In this document: positions 1 through 10,446 of the stretch, piece by piece | Numbering within the stretch: the stretch's first letter is position 1 | How the letters are laid out: every line of letters begins with the position of its first letter | The notes under the pieces: model-generated | The model's input: only the letters and a program-made list of their open reading frames with translations | Database searches by the model: none | Told to the model about the DNA's origin: nothing | Translations under genes and position numbers: made by a program | Assembly: GCF_001641265.1 (NCBI RefSeq) | Contig: NW_020167552.1 | Coordinates: forward strand, 124,001-188,000 | DNA: 64,000 nt | DNA from: Pseudogymnoascus destructans | Taxonomy: Eukaryota > Ascomycota > Leotiomycetes > Thelebolales > Thelebolaceae | Direction: 5' to 3'

Positions 1-2507
1 TGACCGTGGACGGTAGTAGTAGTGATAGAAGTGAGAGTGGTGAGAGGGAAGGGAGGAGCAGTCGTCGTGTCCGAGGACAGGCGACTTGTAGGAGGGCTGG
101 AAGGAGAGTGTGAGGAGGAGGACGGGGGAGCCGACGATCGCGTCGTGGTAGTAGGTAGAGACCCGGGAGAGGAGCTTACGGCCAGAGCGAAGACGGCGAT
201 GGCAGCGCAGAAGTTATTGCGGTTGTCCTTGTCGAGCGCGGCAGACTGGCCCTCGACGGTGACCATGTTGACAGCGGCCTTTGTGCTGAGGGCGAGCAGC
301 TGCACGTTGCTCGAGGACTCGATGGAGACCATGTTGTCCTGGCAGCTGGCGGTGGCGAGGCAGTCCTGGTTGTAGTTGTCGAAGAACGAGTACAGGCCTG
401 CGCCGTAGATGTAGACGTCCTTTGAGCCGCGGACGCGCACGCCCCATGCCTTCTTGGTCAGCGAGGAGCCCTGGGTCAGGTCGGGGTCGCTGAAGGTGGG
501 GTTGGCGGTGAAGGGGACGGAGGCGTCGGGGTTGGATTGGTAGTAGGGCGTCTCGGTCTGGATCAGGCCCATAAAGACGTTGGCGGCGGCGTTGACCTGG
601 TAGTTGTACAGGACGTTGTGCTCGCTGCTTGTGCCCCATAGCCAGACTGGGCCGGGGTTCGACTCGATGAGAACGCCGCGGCCGTTGTGGAGGTTGATCT
701 GGTTGTGGTTTGCGAGGTCGAGCTCATGATCGGCAACCCAGAACCAGCAGTTCTCGACGTACACGGCGCCCTTGGCGGTGACGTGGAGGAGGAGGAATGC
801 GGCGACGCACTCATCCTTGACGGGGGTGGTCTGCTGGGGGGTCTTGGAGCAGGTGTTAGACTGGAGCTTGGTGCCGGCGGAGCCACCGATGCGGAAGTGC
901 ACGTCCCAAAGACCGGATGAGCCCTGGGAAGTCTGTCCGAGGTTCCACTCCATCAGGATCGCGCCTGGCTGGGGGCCGAGAGTCTGGAAGATGAGGTCGG
1001 AGATCTCAACGGCGCCAGATTCACCAGCGTTTCCAACCTTGAAGACTGGCTTGGGGTTGGCTTGGTCCTTGAAGAACGAGTCGCCACCAGCCATGATGAG
1101 AGGCCAGATTTCACCAGTGATGCGGATGTTTTTTGGGACGTTGACAGTCTTGGTGATGACATAGGCGCCGTGGTCGAAGTAGACGACAGAATTCGCGGTA
1201 GCGGAGTCGAAAACAGCTTGGATGGCAGCAGTGTCATCGGTGACACCATCACCCTTGGCTCCCTTATCCTTGACGGAGATGAACGAAGAGCTTGGGACAT
1301 CGGCGTATTGCGGCTTGGACTTGGCGAAGACTCTGCCGTCAGCACCGAGAAGGCTGGCGGGCTTGGTGGTGGTGAAGGTGGAACCCTGGACATCCTTTCC
1401 GGCGTTCACGGCCTTGTACTCGCGGCCCTGGACCCAGGAATCGATCTTTGCGTTTCCGGCAAGGAGGGTGGCCTGGGTGCCAGCGTTTTTAACGGCAACT
1501 GGGACGTTGGAAGACATATCGACGTTCTCAATGATCAGGGTGCCGTTGGTGGCGCCCTCAGTAATCTGGTAGACGGTTGCAATTCCGACAGGGGTGTTGC
1601 TGATCTTGGAGTCCATGACCAACACGGAGCCAACAGTCTGGGAAGAAGCACCACCGTTGGCCATATCAATACCAATCTTGCAGTTGTTAATCTCAAGTCC
1701 GTGGAAGGTCCATGCCCAGTTCCAGTTCATGAAGATGGCGGTCTGGCAGTTGTTGAACTTGAGGTTGCGGCTGGTGAACTGCTGGGATCCGAGGAAGGCA
1801 CCGTATTTGCCACCGTTGAAGGTGAGGTCGGTCATGAAGCCACCGGAGCCGTTGTCCATGAAGATTCCGACCTGGGCGAGGGCATCACCGCCATCTGTTC
1901 TCATGTTGAAAACGATGTTCTGGAGACTGGTGGCCTGGGCAACCTGCCAGTGGATACCAGCACCGGCAGTGGGGGGCATCAAAGTCAAGTCGATGACGAA
2001 GTTGCGGATCTGGCGAAAGAAGTTGTTCTGGTTGGTGAACCAGTTGATGCCTCCATCAGCATATGGGTCTGCGTCAATGACGGCCATGCCAACAAAGCCA
2101 GCGGTGGCCTTCAAGGTTGGTGGCGTGGAAAGGTCTCCAATCATTTGCGTGTAGTAGTACTGGTTCAATGGCTTGCTGACCATGTAGGTTCCGGGGGGGA
2201 AGTAGATGAGAGCTGGGGTGACAGTCGACGAGTCACAGCCTTGGCCACAGCGGTTGCCAGTCGAGATAGCCTCGTTGATAGCAGCGGTGTCATCGGTGGT
2301 TCCGTCACCCTTGGCGCCGAAGTCCTTGACATTGCGGAAGATCTTGAAAGTGGAATCGCCATATGCGACTGTGCCTTGGCGCTTGATATCTGACTGCCAG
2401 TATGAGGTGGCTCGCTTGGAAGGAGCGGCGGAAGTAGCTGGGAATGCTGTGACCATGAGCAATAGCAAGCTCATGACCGCCAGCAGGCGATGCATGGTGA
2501 ACACCAT
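1..2507 (-). CDS. GH55 exo-beta-1,3-glucanase, secreted, 3' end outside window
   Basis: The reading frame is open without a stop from the ATG at 2507 to the left edge, about 835 codons. The start has a signal peptide (hydrophobic run LLAVMSLLLLMVTAFPATSA). Two pectate-lyase-3-type beta-helix modules follow, each opened by an ADF-like signature: VKDFGAKGDGTTDDTAAI near residue 60 and VKDKGAKGDGVTDDTAAI near residue 400. This tandem arrangement is characteristic of GH55 enzymes, which release glucose from the non-reducing end of beta-1,3-glucan outside the cell. Length fits the family (about 750-950 residues). The family-like part ends near NNFCAAIAVFALA (about 180); beyond it the frame is Ser/Thr/Pro-rich. 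That stretch may be a real tail or an intron, because GTAAGC at 174-179 and an AG at 97-98 would give an 83-base intron. A TATA-like stretch lies about 90 bases upstream of the ATG (near 2594-2600). Confidence 0.93.
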   Translation of the reverse strand, partial: MVFTMHRLLAVMSLLLLMVTAFPATSAAPSKRATSYWQSDIKRQGTVAYGDSTFKIFRNVKDFGAKGDGTTDDTAAINEAISTGNRCGQGCDSSTVTPALIYFPPGTYMVSKPLNQYYYTQMIGDLSTPPTLKATAGFVGMAVIDADPYADGGINWFTNQNNFFRQIRNFVIDLTLMPPTAGAGIHWQVAQATSLQNIVFNMRTDGGDALAQVGIFMDNGSGGFMTDLTFNGGKYGAFLGSQQFTSRNLKFNNCQTAIFMNWNWAWTFHGLEINNCKIGIDMANGGASSQTVGSVLVMDSKISNTPVGIATVYQITEGATNGTLIIENVDMSSNVPVAVKNAGTQATLLAGNAKIDSWVQGREYKAVNAGKDVQGSTFTTTKPASLLGADGRVFAKSKPQYADVPSSSFISVKDKGAKGDGVTDDTAAIQAVFDSATANSVVYFDHGAYVITKTVNVPKNIRITGEIWPLIMAGGDSFFKDQANPKPVFKVGNAGESGAVEISDLIFQTLGPQPGAILMEWNLGQTSQGSSGLWDVHFRIGGSAGTKLQSNTCSKTPQQTTPVKDECVAAFLLLHVTAKGAVYVENCWFWVADHELDLANHNQINLHNGRGVLIESNPGPVWLWGTSSEHNVLYNYQVNAAANVFMGLIQTETPYYQSNPDASVPFTANPTFSDPDLTQGSSLTKKAWGVRVRGSKDVYIYGAGLYSFFDNYNQDCLATASCQDNMVSIESSSNVQLLALSTKAAVNMVTVEGQSAALDKDNRNNFCAAIAVFALAVSSSPGSLPTTTTRSSAPPSSSSHSPSSPPTSRLSSDTTTAPPFPLTTLTSITTTTVHG

Positions 2508-3339
2508 GATGGGCGTTTGGGAAAGCAAATTTGTAAGTAGCGATGTGGGGTAAAGTGTATGTTTTCTGAGAGAATAGTAAGTATGATGCTCGATATATAA
2601 TTTTGAGAGGGGCGCAAACAAAAGATCTTACAGTAGATTCTTCTAGGAAGGGCGGAGGCAGACCTGAGGTCTAAGAAAGTGAACAATGGGCGAGTGACCA
2701 GCGCTTGCTTACATTGTGAAAAAAGATGCGGATATACTCAGGTACTTATAGAGGAGGAAGAATGGAAGAATGGATGAAGGGAGGTGCCTGCGCACACCTA
2801 CCCACCTTTCCGCGCCAGCCAGCCCATTGACATACTCATACTTTGGGCCAATAATTGTTAACAGGGGACCCATGTACGTAGTTCCACCTCGACGCTGTTT
2901 TCAAAAAGTTTGCGAGAAATAATAATTAATAATATATATAACAGCGTCACATACGTGCGAGTGGCTAACATTACTCGGGGTTTTATTGGACTCGTCTACT
3001 ACGGGGGTAGCGAAGATCATCACCCTAGATACATTTATTAATCCAAAGTACGAGTACATTCACAGCCATTCATGAATGGCCGACACTTGACCAGTCTGGG
3101 CCAGACCAGGTGTTGTCGATGTCTTGGGTTCGGAGTTGGATAGAGTGTGGCATGGAGTGGCATGGGAGTAGACGCTATGGTGCGTGATCTAGGAAGGCGC
3201 GAATGGCAGGACGAGGATCATCAGCAGCACACTTCGGCGTCGATCCGTAGCTTCGGAGGATAAGACCACTTGGCAGCGGACGCATTATTCAAGACATTTG
3301 GAGCCATCCTGAAGTTCCACCCTGTCGCACGGGCTGACG
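2508..3339. other. Intergenic, GH55 promoter side
   Basis: This stretch holds the presumed promoter of the minus-strand glucanase gene. Apart from the TATA-like box near 2594-2600 I see no gene, tRNA or repeat in it. Confidence 0.5.
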
Positions 3340-3480
3340 GTGGCGGCTTGGATGTACGGCACGGGGTGAGCAGTGGCGGCTTGGATGTAGCGCACGGGGT
3401 GAGCAGTGGCGGCTTGGATGTACCGCACGGGGTGAGCAGTGGCGGCTTGGATGTACCGCACGGGGTGATGAGTGGCGGCT
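3340..3480 (+). repeat. 33-bp minisatellite, four units plus a partial
   Basis: Four direct units start at 3340, 3373, 3406 and 3439, followed by a nine-base partial unit. Units differ at only a few positions. Because 33 is divisible by three, a reading frame crossing it (3270-3575, plus strand) encodes an 11-residue repeat with the core GGLDV-x-HGV. I do not recognise that open frame as a gene. There are no unique spacers, so it is a simple tandem repeat. Confidence 0.9.
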
Positions 3481-3883
3481 ACCCAGAAACAAACGAAACC
3501 GAAACAAATCCCCTCGCAATCGGAGGAGTTGGTTCGATTGGGGGTTGGTTTCTCTGCATCCCCGGTCGAGATTAAGGAGGCGTGCTCTTGCTTCAGAAGT
3601 AGGAGCTACCCGGCCCAACCTGAGATCCCTGGTGAAGAAGAGCCGGGAGTGGTGTCAATATGTCAAGTGCCAGTTCAAGTGGTTGGTGGAGAATGGACGA
3701 GCCGACGCGCTGTAGTGGAGTGTAATCGTGGTGGTTAGGTGACCCGAGCATCCCCCCAACCTAGGCTGACCCACTCCACTTCCGGCAAAACCTCGGCTGA
3801 CCCCCATAAATAAATCTTCAACTTCCGACCTTCGACCTTCCGCCGTCAACAACAGCACCAACTCCACCACCTCCGCCACCACG

Positions 3884-4142
3884 ATGGCGCCCATCAAGCT
3901 ATGAATACATTACCAATGGATTGATAATTCTACTAACAACCACAACAGGCGGCCTATAAGGCCTACAAACTCCTTACTGAACGCCCACTCGGAATGAAGC
4001 CTTTTCCCCAAGATGTAAGTTCAATTCCAGTTCAACTTCACTTTCAACTTCACGCTGAGATTAATACATTACTAATACATTATTAATGCATTAGGACGAC
4101 GACCTCCTTATTGTTGGAAGCGTTATACCTGTGCAAATATAA
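3884..4142 (+). pseudogene. Small hypothetical gene, three exons, first 5' splice site apparently lost
   Basis: The ATG at 3884 follows a long CA-rich leader. Candidate exons are 3884-3898, 3949-4014 and 4095-4142, giving a protein of about 42 residues with AAYKAYKLLTERPLGMK in the middle and an acidic QDDDDLL near the end. The second intron (4015-4094) is clean: GTAAGT to TTAG, with three 11-bp repeat units before the acceptor. The first intron ends in CAACAG but begins CTATGA where GTATGA would be expected, so one base change may have destroyed the donor; without splicing the frame stops after six codons. I do not recognise the product. The 4231 transposon sits 88 bases downstream. Confidence 0.45.
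4061..4093 (+). repeat. 11-bp tandem units (NTAATRCATTA) inside an intron
   Basis: Three consecutive 11-bp units end exactly at the 3' splice site of the second intron of the small gene at 3884. The core TAATGCATTA is a perfect palindrome. Related arrays occur at 6090, 10594 and 10787. Confidence 0.8.
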
Positions 4143-4230
4143 GTCATCCTTTTACAATAAGCATTGTTAAGAACACTGCAGTGCGTTGGCTTTGGTGGCT
4201 GAAGTCGTTCATGGCAATATTGGACCTATA

Positions 4231-6090
4231 ACGTACATGTATAGCGAAAGCGCCAAACAAGCGAAAGCGCCAAAATTATCTACCCTCACGACAAACATTG
4301 CGATAAATCTACCACAACATTAGAAATCAATTGAAACTACTCGGAGTCCTCTTCCTCAGAGGTGTCTATTACAATCTGACACGTGCGCGCATTGTGCCCA
4401 GTCTCACCACACTTGCCACAGCGACGGGCACGGGTTTCTTCCCTTGGCTTCCGACCACGGCTTGCCCTTATTTCCTGCTCTACCTGCTGCACAACATCCC
4501 TCTCATCCTGTAGCTCTTGCGCCCCTTGTTGACTAAGTGATCCTCCTTGCTGTAGTCGTGTTTTCCTAGCTCTCCGGCGCTTGCTTAGTACTTCATTTGC
4601 CTGTCGTAGGTTTTGGTTCTCTCCCTTTAGCAGTGCTAATTGATGCATTATTTGCGATGCACCCTTTGTAAACTGGTCAACAGCTGCATAGATTGAGGTT
4701 GGAGAGCTATTTTGATGGCGTGAAATCCGAGTTTTAATAAATGTAGACTGTGACATAGCTTCAATTGGGTTGTTTGGTGTCTGAGAAACCCAAGGTTGAG
4801 CAGTACCTGGGCGGGAGCTTGGAGGCGTTGGTGTCCTTAACTTAAGATCAAGTGTAGATATCACTCTCTCAGGGTCAAATGGAAGAAGCCCTGCCCCTCG
4901 GAACCCGCCTCGAATGTTACTTTCCGTCATTGTAGTGTTAAATGCAGCGTGGAAGGCAGGAAAGAAGTCATCCTTTGTAATATGAGAAATATGAGCCTGC
5001 ATCATATCTTCAATTTGCCGACCATAGGCCTGCTTTAACGGGCCGAAACAGCCAACATCAAGTGGCTGGAGTAGATGAGAAGAGTGAGCAGGCATACAAA
5101 GCGTAATAATGTTGTGTTCCTTGCAGTACTCCTCAAACTCATCTGAGTGGTGGCTCTCATGACCATCAAGGACTAACAAGCGATAACCACCAACACTCCG
5201 GGCCTTTGTATGCTTCTCAAAGTGCTGAATCCAATCCATGCCTCTCTCGTTTGTAGTCCAGCCATTTTCAGTAACAGAAATCACCCAATCGCTTGAAAAT
5301 CCACTATTCTCATACCAAGATGTAAGGTGGTTTTTGCCTGCAACAATGATAAATGGTGGTACTGCCCAACCTTGAGAACTAACGCCTTGGATTACTGTAA
5401 CCCATTCCCGATTACCAGGCTGTACCTTCTTTGCTTTTGCCCGCCCGTCTGAGCTTGTTACAACCATAGCAGTTGAGATAACGCCCATCATAAACCCAGT
5501 CTCATCAAAGTTGTAGATATCTGCTTCATCGATACCATATTTCGCAATTGTGTTACGCACAAGCTCAAACCAGCCATTAATAACTTCTGGATCTTCGCAC
5601 TTAGCCCTCTGGTAGTCGTATTTGCGCTGAAAGCGTGTCTGGAGCTCTACACGCCGCTTAACAAAGTTTGAAGCCCAACGCGACCCAACGCGTGACGCGT
5701 CGCGTGTTGCAAGTAGTCGACTTGCCATATCTTCAACAACAGACAGCCGAGGAGGAAACCCTTTGGCAGCTAGGTCGAGTATATACTGAACAAGGACGGA
5801 CTCCTCTAGGTTAGTTAATTTCCATGAGTTGGCTTGGATATCGCGTCGTGAAGGTACACCTTCTAGACGACGACCTAGCTTGCGGTGGTCCACAGAATAG
5901 ATCCTAGCAGCAACTCGAAGGCGTAACTTTGGGTCGCTTTGCATAGCCTGGATAGCTAGCACTAATTGGCTTTCATCGTTTTTATGGGGCATGTTTTGTT
6001 GTTGAGGAATTTAACATTTAGTTGGGGGGTTTGGTCACCGCATCATTTTGGCGCTTTCGCTTGTTTGGCGCTTTCGCTATACATGTACGT
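4231..6090 (-). mobile_element. pogo/Fot1-type transposon, copy 1, complete
   Basis: Inverted termini of about 45 bases (starting ACGTACATGTATAGCGAAAG) bound 1860 bp, flanked by TA at 4229-4230 and 6091-6092, the target duplication expected of Tc1/mariner-pogo elements. The termini contain a doubled GCGAAAGCGCC block. One intact transposase gene fills the interior. A near-identical copy lies at 34584-36738. The insertion fell in the ancestral locus beside an 11-bp repeat array. Confidence 0.95.
4337..5992 (-). CDS. pogo/Fot1-type transposase with C-terminal zinc knuckle
   Basis: This intact 551-residue frame encodes a cut-and-paste transposase. The first third is basic and helix-rich, as in Psq/CENP-B-type DNA-binding domains. 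The DDE_1 catalytic core follows: NFDETGF near residue 163, LLVLDGHESH near 275 and LQPLDVGCF near 313 carry the three acidic positions. Next come a Ser/Pro-rich stretch and a basic coiled coil (about 440-515). Near residue 525 there is a CCHC zinc knuckle with C-x2-C-x4-H-x4-C spacing (RCGKCGETGHNARTC), unusual for textbook pogo transposases but shared by related copies in this window. There are no internal stops. The start is the first ATG after the terminus. Confidence 0.93.
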   Translation of the reverse strand: MPHKNDESQLVLAIQAMQSDPKLRLRVAARIYSVDHRKLGRRLEGVPSRRDIQANSWKLTNLEESVLVQYILDLAAKGFPPRLSVVEDMASRLLATRDASRVGSRWASNFVKRRVELQTRFQRKYDYQRAKCEDPEVINGWFELVRNTIAKYGIDEADIYNFDETGFMMGVISTAMVVTSSDGRAKAKKVQPGNREWVTVIQGVSSQGWAVPPFIIVAGKNHLTSWYENSGFSSDWVISVTENGWTTNERGMDWIQHFEKHTKARSVGGYRLLVLDGHESHHSDEFEEYCKEHNIITLCMPAHSSHLLQPLDVGCFGPLKQAYGRQIEDMMQAHISHITKDDFFPAFHAAFNTTMTESNIRGGFRGAGLLPFDPERVISTLDLKLRTPTPPSSRPGTAQPWVSQTPNNPIEAMSQSTFIKTRISRHQNSSPTSIYAAVDQFTKGASQIMHQLALLKGENQNLRQANEVLSKRRRARKTRLQQGGSLSQQGAQELQDERDVVQQVEQEIRASRGRKPREETRARRCGKCGETGHNARTCQIVIDTSEEEDSE

Positions 6091-6122
6091 TAATGCATTA
6101 ATAATGCATTAAGAACACATTA
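6090..6122. repeat. 11-bp tandem units in interrupted minus-strand gene
   Basis: Two perfect units and one degenerate unit of the TAATGCATTA-type 11-mer lie between the 4231 transposon and the Tc1 element. In the reconstructed empty site they fall inside a probable intron of the minus-strand gene that starts at 10781. Confidence 0.65.
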
Positions 6123-7232
6123 CCGAAGAACTACACATACTCGTGCGGCCCAAAAGTTTCCACAGGGTCTGTGCACAACAGCCAATTAGATTGTAGGAAT
6201 CTACCAAGCACCATGTACTTGTACCCGAGTACACGCGTAGAAAATGTACATGCGTAGAATATGAGAGTGAATGAAGCAATGAAGTAATGCTCAACAATGG
6301 CTGAAATCTCAATACCACTACGTGCTGCAATTATTACCTTGCGTGTATACATGAACGCATCATATGGAGAGATTGAAAAGAAGCTTGGAATCTCAGCTGA
6401 CTCTATTGCATATATATGGCACCAAACTGTTAAAAGGGCAGGGAATACTGAAATTCACAACATTCTCCAACACCTCGAATCAAAGCCACGAAGCGGAAGA
6501 CCACAGACAATTCAAAAGGATTCTGAAGAGTCACTACGCATATGATCTTTGCTACTTGCAAATCCATTTGACACTTTTCAACAAGTTATTAATAAGGAAA
6601 ATCTACCCTATGCACGATCAATTGTCGAACGAGTTGCAAAGAATCACTCAAGTGTTGAAATTCCACAACCTATTGTACGGAAAAACATCTGCCTCAAGCC
6701 CTACTTGGATAATATCATTCCTTCAGTACGATGGAAATTCTGCAAATGGGCACTATCCGAACTTGAAGCTGGATCAATTTTTATTTTCTCAGATGAATCA
6801 TATATCAATTTCGGAGGGAATCCACATAAGAAACGACAGATAACAGTTCAACGGGGTCAAACAGCAGAGAGCATGGCAATTCAACAGAAGAAATCTTTAT
6901 TTCAAGTTATGTTTTGGGGAGCAATGAGTTCAGAAACCTCTATCTTACGCCCTTCTCGTTCATGGATTCCTGAAAGTATAGAAGAGAAGCAGATACATGT
7001 GCAGAAACTACGAGAGATAAATGCATATTGGAAATCAAAAGCAGAGAATGAACTTGTTAGAGCAACAACAGTTGGAACTCTTGAGTACGGATATATGGAA
7101 ACTCTAAATGCAGATATTTGGAATGGCAAAAGCAAATGGAAAAAGGCACGAGTTGCTTCACAAGAGTTTGGAGATATAGAGACATGGATTAGAGGACGGC
7201 AATCAGAAGGGCAAGAAGTTTCAAAGGGCGGG

Positions 7233-7707
7233 TGTAACACTGACTTCTAAACGATAGAAGGCACAGAGGTTCTCTTGCGTAAAGGTTTACTTATCAGAGG
7301 AGGCAGGGGATCAGACACAAAGGCTTCAAGTAACACGTTACTAGTATATAACAAATACTGTATTGAGTTGAGCACGAAGCTCCTATCTAAGGAAATACTA
7401 TCTACTTATATAGTGGCGTCGTGCCTAGTGGACTCTTGGGAACTCACTCGAGTCCTCGGAGTCCTGGACTCTTAGGATTCTTCTCATCATCCTGCGAGTC
7501 CGTCACGTGCCTAGTGGACTCCTGGGAACTCACTCGAGTCCTCGGAGTCCTGGACTCTTAGGACTCTTCTCATCATCCTGCGAGTCCGTCACGTGATACT
7601 TTTGGAACTACTATTCCCCGCTGCCCCTCCAGGTACCAGGGCCGGTCTCATGCGACCTCCCTCCTTCCTGTCCTGTAGTTGGCCAGCCTTCTTGTTCCGT
7701 CGTAACA
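7233..7707 (-). mobile_element. Solo LTR, family 2 (475 bp)
   Basis: It begins TGTAACACTG and ends CGTAACA, flanked by GCGGG (7228-7232) and GTGGG (7708-7712), a 5-bp duplication with one transition. An 86-bp direct duplication lies inside (7421-7506 and 7507-7592), making this copy longer than the others at 10908 and 41106. The TATA-type box reads on the minus strand. No internal retroelement sequence adjoins. Confidence 0.85.
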
Positions 7708-8144
7708 GTGGGATTGATTGGTTTCTATATCGAGAGATGGTTCTTATTCCTCTTCTCTTCCCCTACTTTCGAAAAGTAAAGGCTTTACATCCTACAAAAC
7801 GAGTATGGTTTGTGGATGATAATGTAAGTCTTTATTTGAAAGCTCACCGATCATTGGAAGATTATATGAAGAAGGAGGGAATCTATAGAGTGAAATTTTG
7901 GCCTCCAAACTCTCCCGATTTGCACCCTATTGAAAATGCCTTTGATTATCTCAAGGATCAGGTTGACGGCTATACACCATTAAACAGAGGGAAGTTTGAG
8001 AGAGCTCATGCACAGGTATTTCTTGAGGAAGAATGGGGGAAAAAAATGGATGGGAAATCTACACAATTATGTGCTTCGTTTAAGGACAAGTTGGAGCGGT
8101 GTATTGCAGTCAATGGGGGAACAACTTTCGTGGGTAGATCAGTA

Positions 8145-10354
8145 ATCGTTGGTTCTCAAACCACCGCCTGGAGGCAGTTGGCGAAAGCGAACTGGGACGC
8201 GAAAGCGATTGTGGGACACTTCGGGAGCGGACTCGCGACGCGACATGACCGACCATGAACACGACTGACAACGTAACAATGCTGTAAATATATATAAGTT
8301 ATAGAATTAAATAATTAAAAAAGATTTGGATCAATATTGTCAGGCAGTGATTGATCATCACAGCCACCGTCACTTGCATCGTGAATCATGTCGTAGTCCA
8401 AGCCTGCAAAGTTCACGTACCCACTCTCCTCAATGGCTAACAGTCAGTCCGCCTCCTCCTCCTCCTCACGTTTCTTCTGTGTAACGTCCGGGTCAATGAT
8501 TTCTGTACGTAAGCCAATTGGTGGCTCCGTGTCTGGGTTACTTTTTTGAAATTCATGTAGGTCCTTTTTCCGTGTACGTTCTGCCTTCCGTGCATCGATG
8601 CCAGCACGGAGCTGCATCTTACGCTCAACGTTCACCATGCGTGTTCTCTCTCTTTTCTCCCGTGCTTCTTCTAAAAGTTGCTCCTTTACCTTCTTCTCAT
8701 AAATCCTTTGCCGTGCATGTTCAACTGTAATAGCACCGCCTTTTTGAATAGATTTCCGACTTCTAACCTTCCGCTGTCGTTGCTCAGTCATAATAGTAGT
8801 AATTTGTACAAGCTCTGACTGGAACAGCTCAGCCTCTGTTAACTGAGTTTGGATTTCAGTATAAGAAGATGCCCACTTTTGCCGTGACGGTGAACTAAGG
8901 ATCTTATCAAATGTTTGACTCCATGTTGAAAGATCATAACTTGCTTGAAATGCGCGTTGTGGTGTTTCTAAAACTTCTGGTTTTGCATATATAGCAACCT
9001 TCTCTTGAATCTTTTCATAGTTAGGTGGCCAAATACCTGCATCTCTAAAAGACTTGATACAGTTACCCTTTGTAAATGTCTGCTTACGGATAGTAGACAA
9101 GTCTCTAAAGAAAGATATAACATTATAATCTGTATCAAAATTCCGGATTGCTTGTTGAATTGCACGTCGGTGCCAATGTTTATATTGTGCAAACACAGTA
9201 ACATCTAGCGGTTGTAGAATATGCGTAAGATGAGACGGAAACACATGTAAGTGTATATTGTGTTGATGTGCAAGTATTATAAACTCTGGAACTTCATGTG
9301 AGACATGAGAGTCCATTATTAACAATTTCGTTCTTATAGACGGTGTATGTTGAATAAAATGCTGTAGATATTCCATTGCAAGCTCAGAGTTTGTATATCC
9401 GGAATCGGATACTGCAACTTTCTCATCACCGTGTAGATTGTCATGGTACCAACTTTCCATGTGTAATTTTCCTTGTATAATAAGGAACGGTGGAAGTGCA
9501 ATGCCAGCAGCTGAAATTGTCTCTATAACTGTAAGACTTTGTCTGTTCTCTGGAGCTTGTATATAAAGCTATAAATATTAGAATAATATAAAGTAAGATA
9601 AGTAGAAACAACTTACCTCCTTTACTGCAGATGGTACCAACACATGTTCACTGGTGCTCATTCCTACACGGAATCCAACTTCATCAAAGTTGTAGATATC
9701 ACCTGCAGTAATATCTAGTTGATTACACACATCTTTAAATTCATAAAACCATTCTTTAATAGCTGATACTTCATGAGATGCAACCCGTGCTGCTTCAATT
9801 GGCCGGGTTTTTATTGTATGGAAGTTGTGTTGTTGTGTCTTAATCCATGTCTGGAACCACCGTTGTGATGGTGGTGCACGTGTTGGAGTTTCTGCTGCAC
9901 GTAGTTGGCAGATGGCACTGAACACCATAGGCTTAGTTGCACCGTACCCATTTTCGTACGAGCGTTGGATGTATCTTTGTATAGCTGTAACTTGTACATC
10001 AGACAGTACTCTGTTCTGGCCTCCGCGTGGCACAGCGGTGCGTTGTGGTGATGCGCGTCGTTGTCGTAGTCGTATAGTCCGGAGCGTACTTGGGTTTACT
10101 CTGTACATCCGTGCTACTGTAGCACTCTTCTCTGTTGGGTTTTCATTTAAAAATTCAATGGCATTTAAAAGAGCTTCATTTTTATTTACTTCAACTACCG
10201 GCATAGTTGTGGTTGTAGTTGTGCTCGTTGTCGGTCATGTTCATGGTCGGTCGTGTCGCGTCGTGAGTCCGCTCCCGAAGTGTCCCACAATCGCTTTCGC
10301 GTCCCAGTTCGCTTTCGCCAACCGCCTCCAGGCGGTGGTTTGAGAACCAACGAT
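8145..10354 (-). mobile_element. pogo-type transposon D, apparently complete
   Basis: Inverted termini of more than 100 bases (starting ATCGTTGGTTCTCAAACCAC) bound 2210 bp with TA at 8143-8144 and 10355-10356. Termini carry GCGAAAGCG blocks as in the other pogo elements here. One intron-containing transposase gene occupies the interior with no damage seen. Confidence 0.93.
8444..10204 (-). CDS. pogo-type transposase D, two exons
   Basis: Exons 10204-9617 and 9568-8444 joined across a 48-base GTAAGT...TTTATAG intron give 570 residues. The N-terminus is a Psq-type helix-turn-helix (AIEFLNENPTEKSATVARMY), followed by a second DNA-binding region (GGQNRVLSDVQVTAIQRYI). The DDE_1 catalytic core has NFDEVGFRVG (about 170), LLIMDSHVSH (about 280) and ILQPLDVTVF (about 315). 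The C-terminal third is a basic and acidic coiled coil with no zinc knuckle. The intron lies just after the first catalytic motif; the related element B has an intron at the same place (TE before MYVPMAENRR). All key residues are present, so this copy could be active. Confidence 0.9.
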
Positions 10355-10446
10355 TATGAGTAGAGTATGTACATGCATTTTCTCCAAGTACTTACATGCC
10401 CCACTTATTACGCACAGACCCTGTGGAAACTTTTGGGCTGCACGAG

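Larger units (their letters stand above)
6297..10359 (+). pseudogene. Tc1/mariner transposase, one nonsense codon and two insertions
   Basis: Joined segments 6297-7232, 7713-8144 and 10357-10359 stay in one frame and give about 456 codons. The N-terminus is a helix-turn-helix (SYGEIEKKLGIS). Catalytic landmarks are SDESYINFGG, FVDDNVSLYLKAHR and WPPNSPDLHPIEN, the Tc1 family pattern. A TGA at 6543-6545 interrupts the frame and is what a C-to-T change of CGA would give. A solo LTR sits between two glycine/isoleucine codons with a 5-bp target duplication, and the pogo element entered immediately before the natural stop codon. The gene is therefore dead, but its order of damage is legible. Confidence 0.85.
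6140..10446 (+). mobile_element. Tc1/mariner-type transposon with two nested insertions
   Basis: Inverted termini of about 37 bases (CTCGTGCGGCCCAAAAG at left, its complement at right with one mismatch near the end) are flanked by TA at 6138-6139 and 10447-10448. Removing the nested solo LTR (7233-7707) and the nested pogo element (8145-10354) leaves about 1.6 kb, normal for a Tc1 element. It is inserted in the minus-strand hypothetical gene starting at 10781. Confidence 0.9.

Noticed and set aside
1062..2393. A 443-codon open frame on the plus strand
   Set aside because: It lies antisense to the GH55 gene, whose minus-strand frame has signal peptide and conserved repeats. The plus frame has no recognisable domain.
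3340..3480. Possible CRISPR-like repeats
   Set aside because: The 33-bp units are directly abutting with no spacers, and the sequence is eukaryotic.
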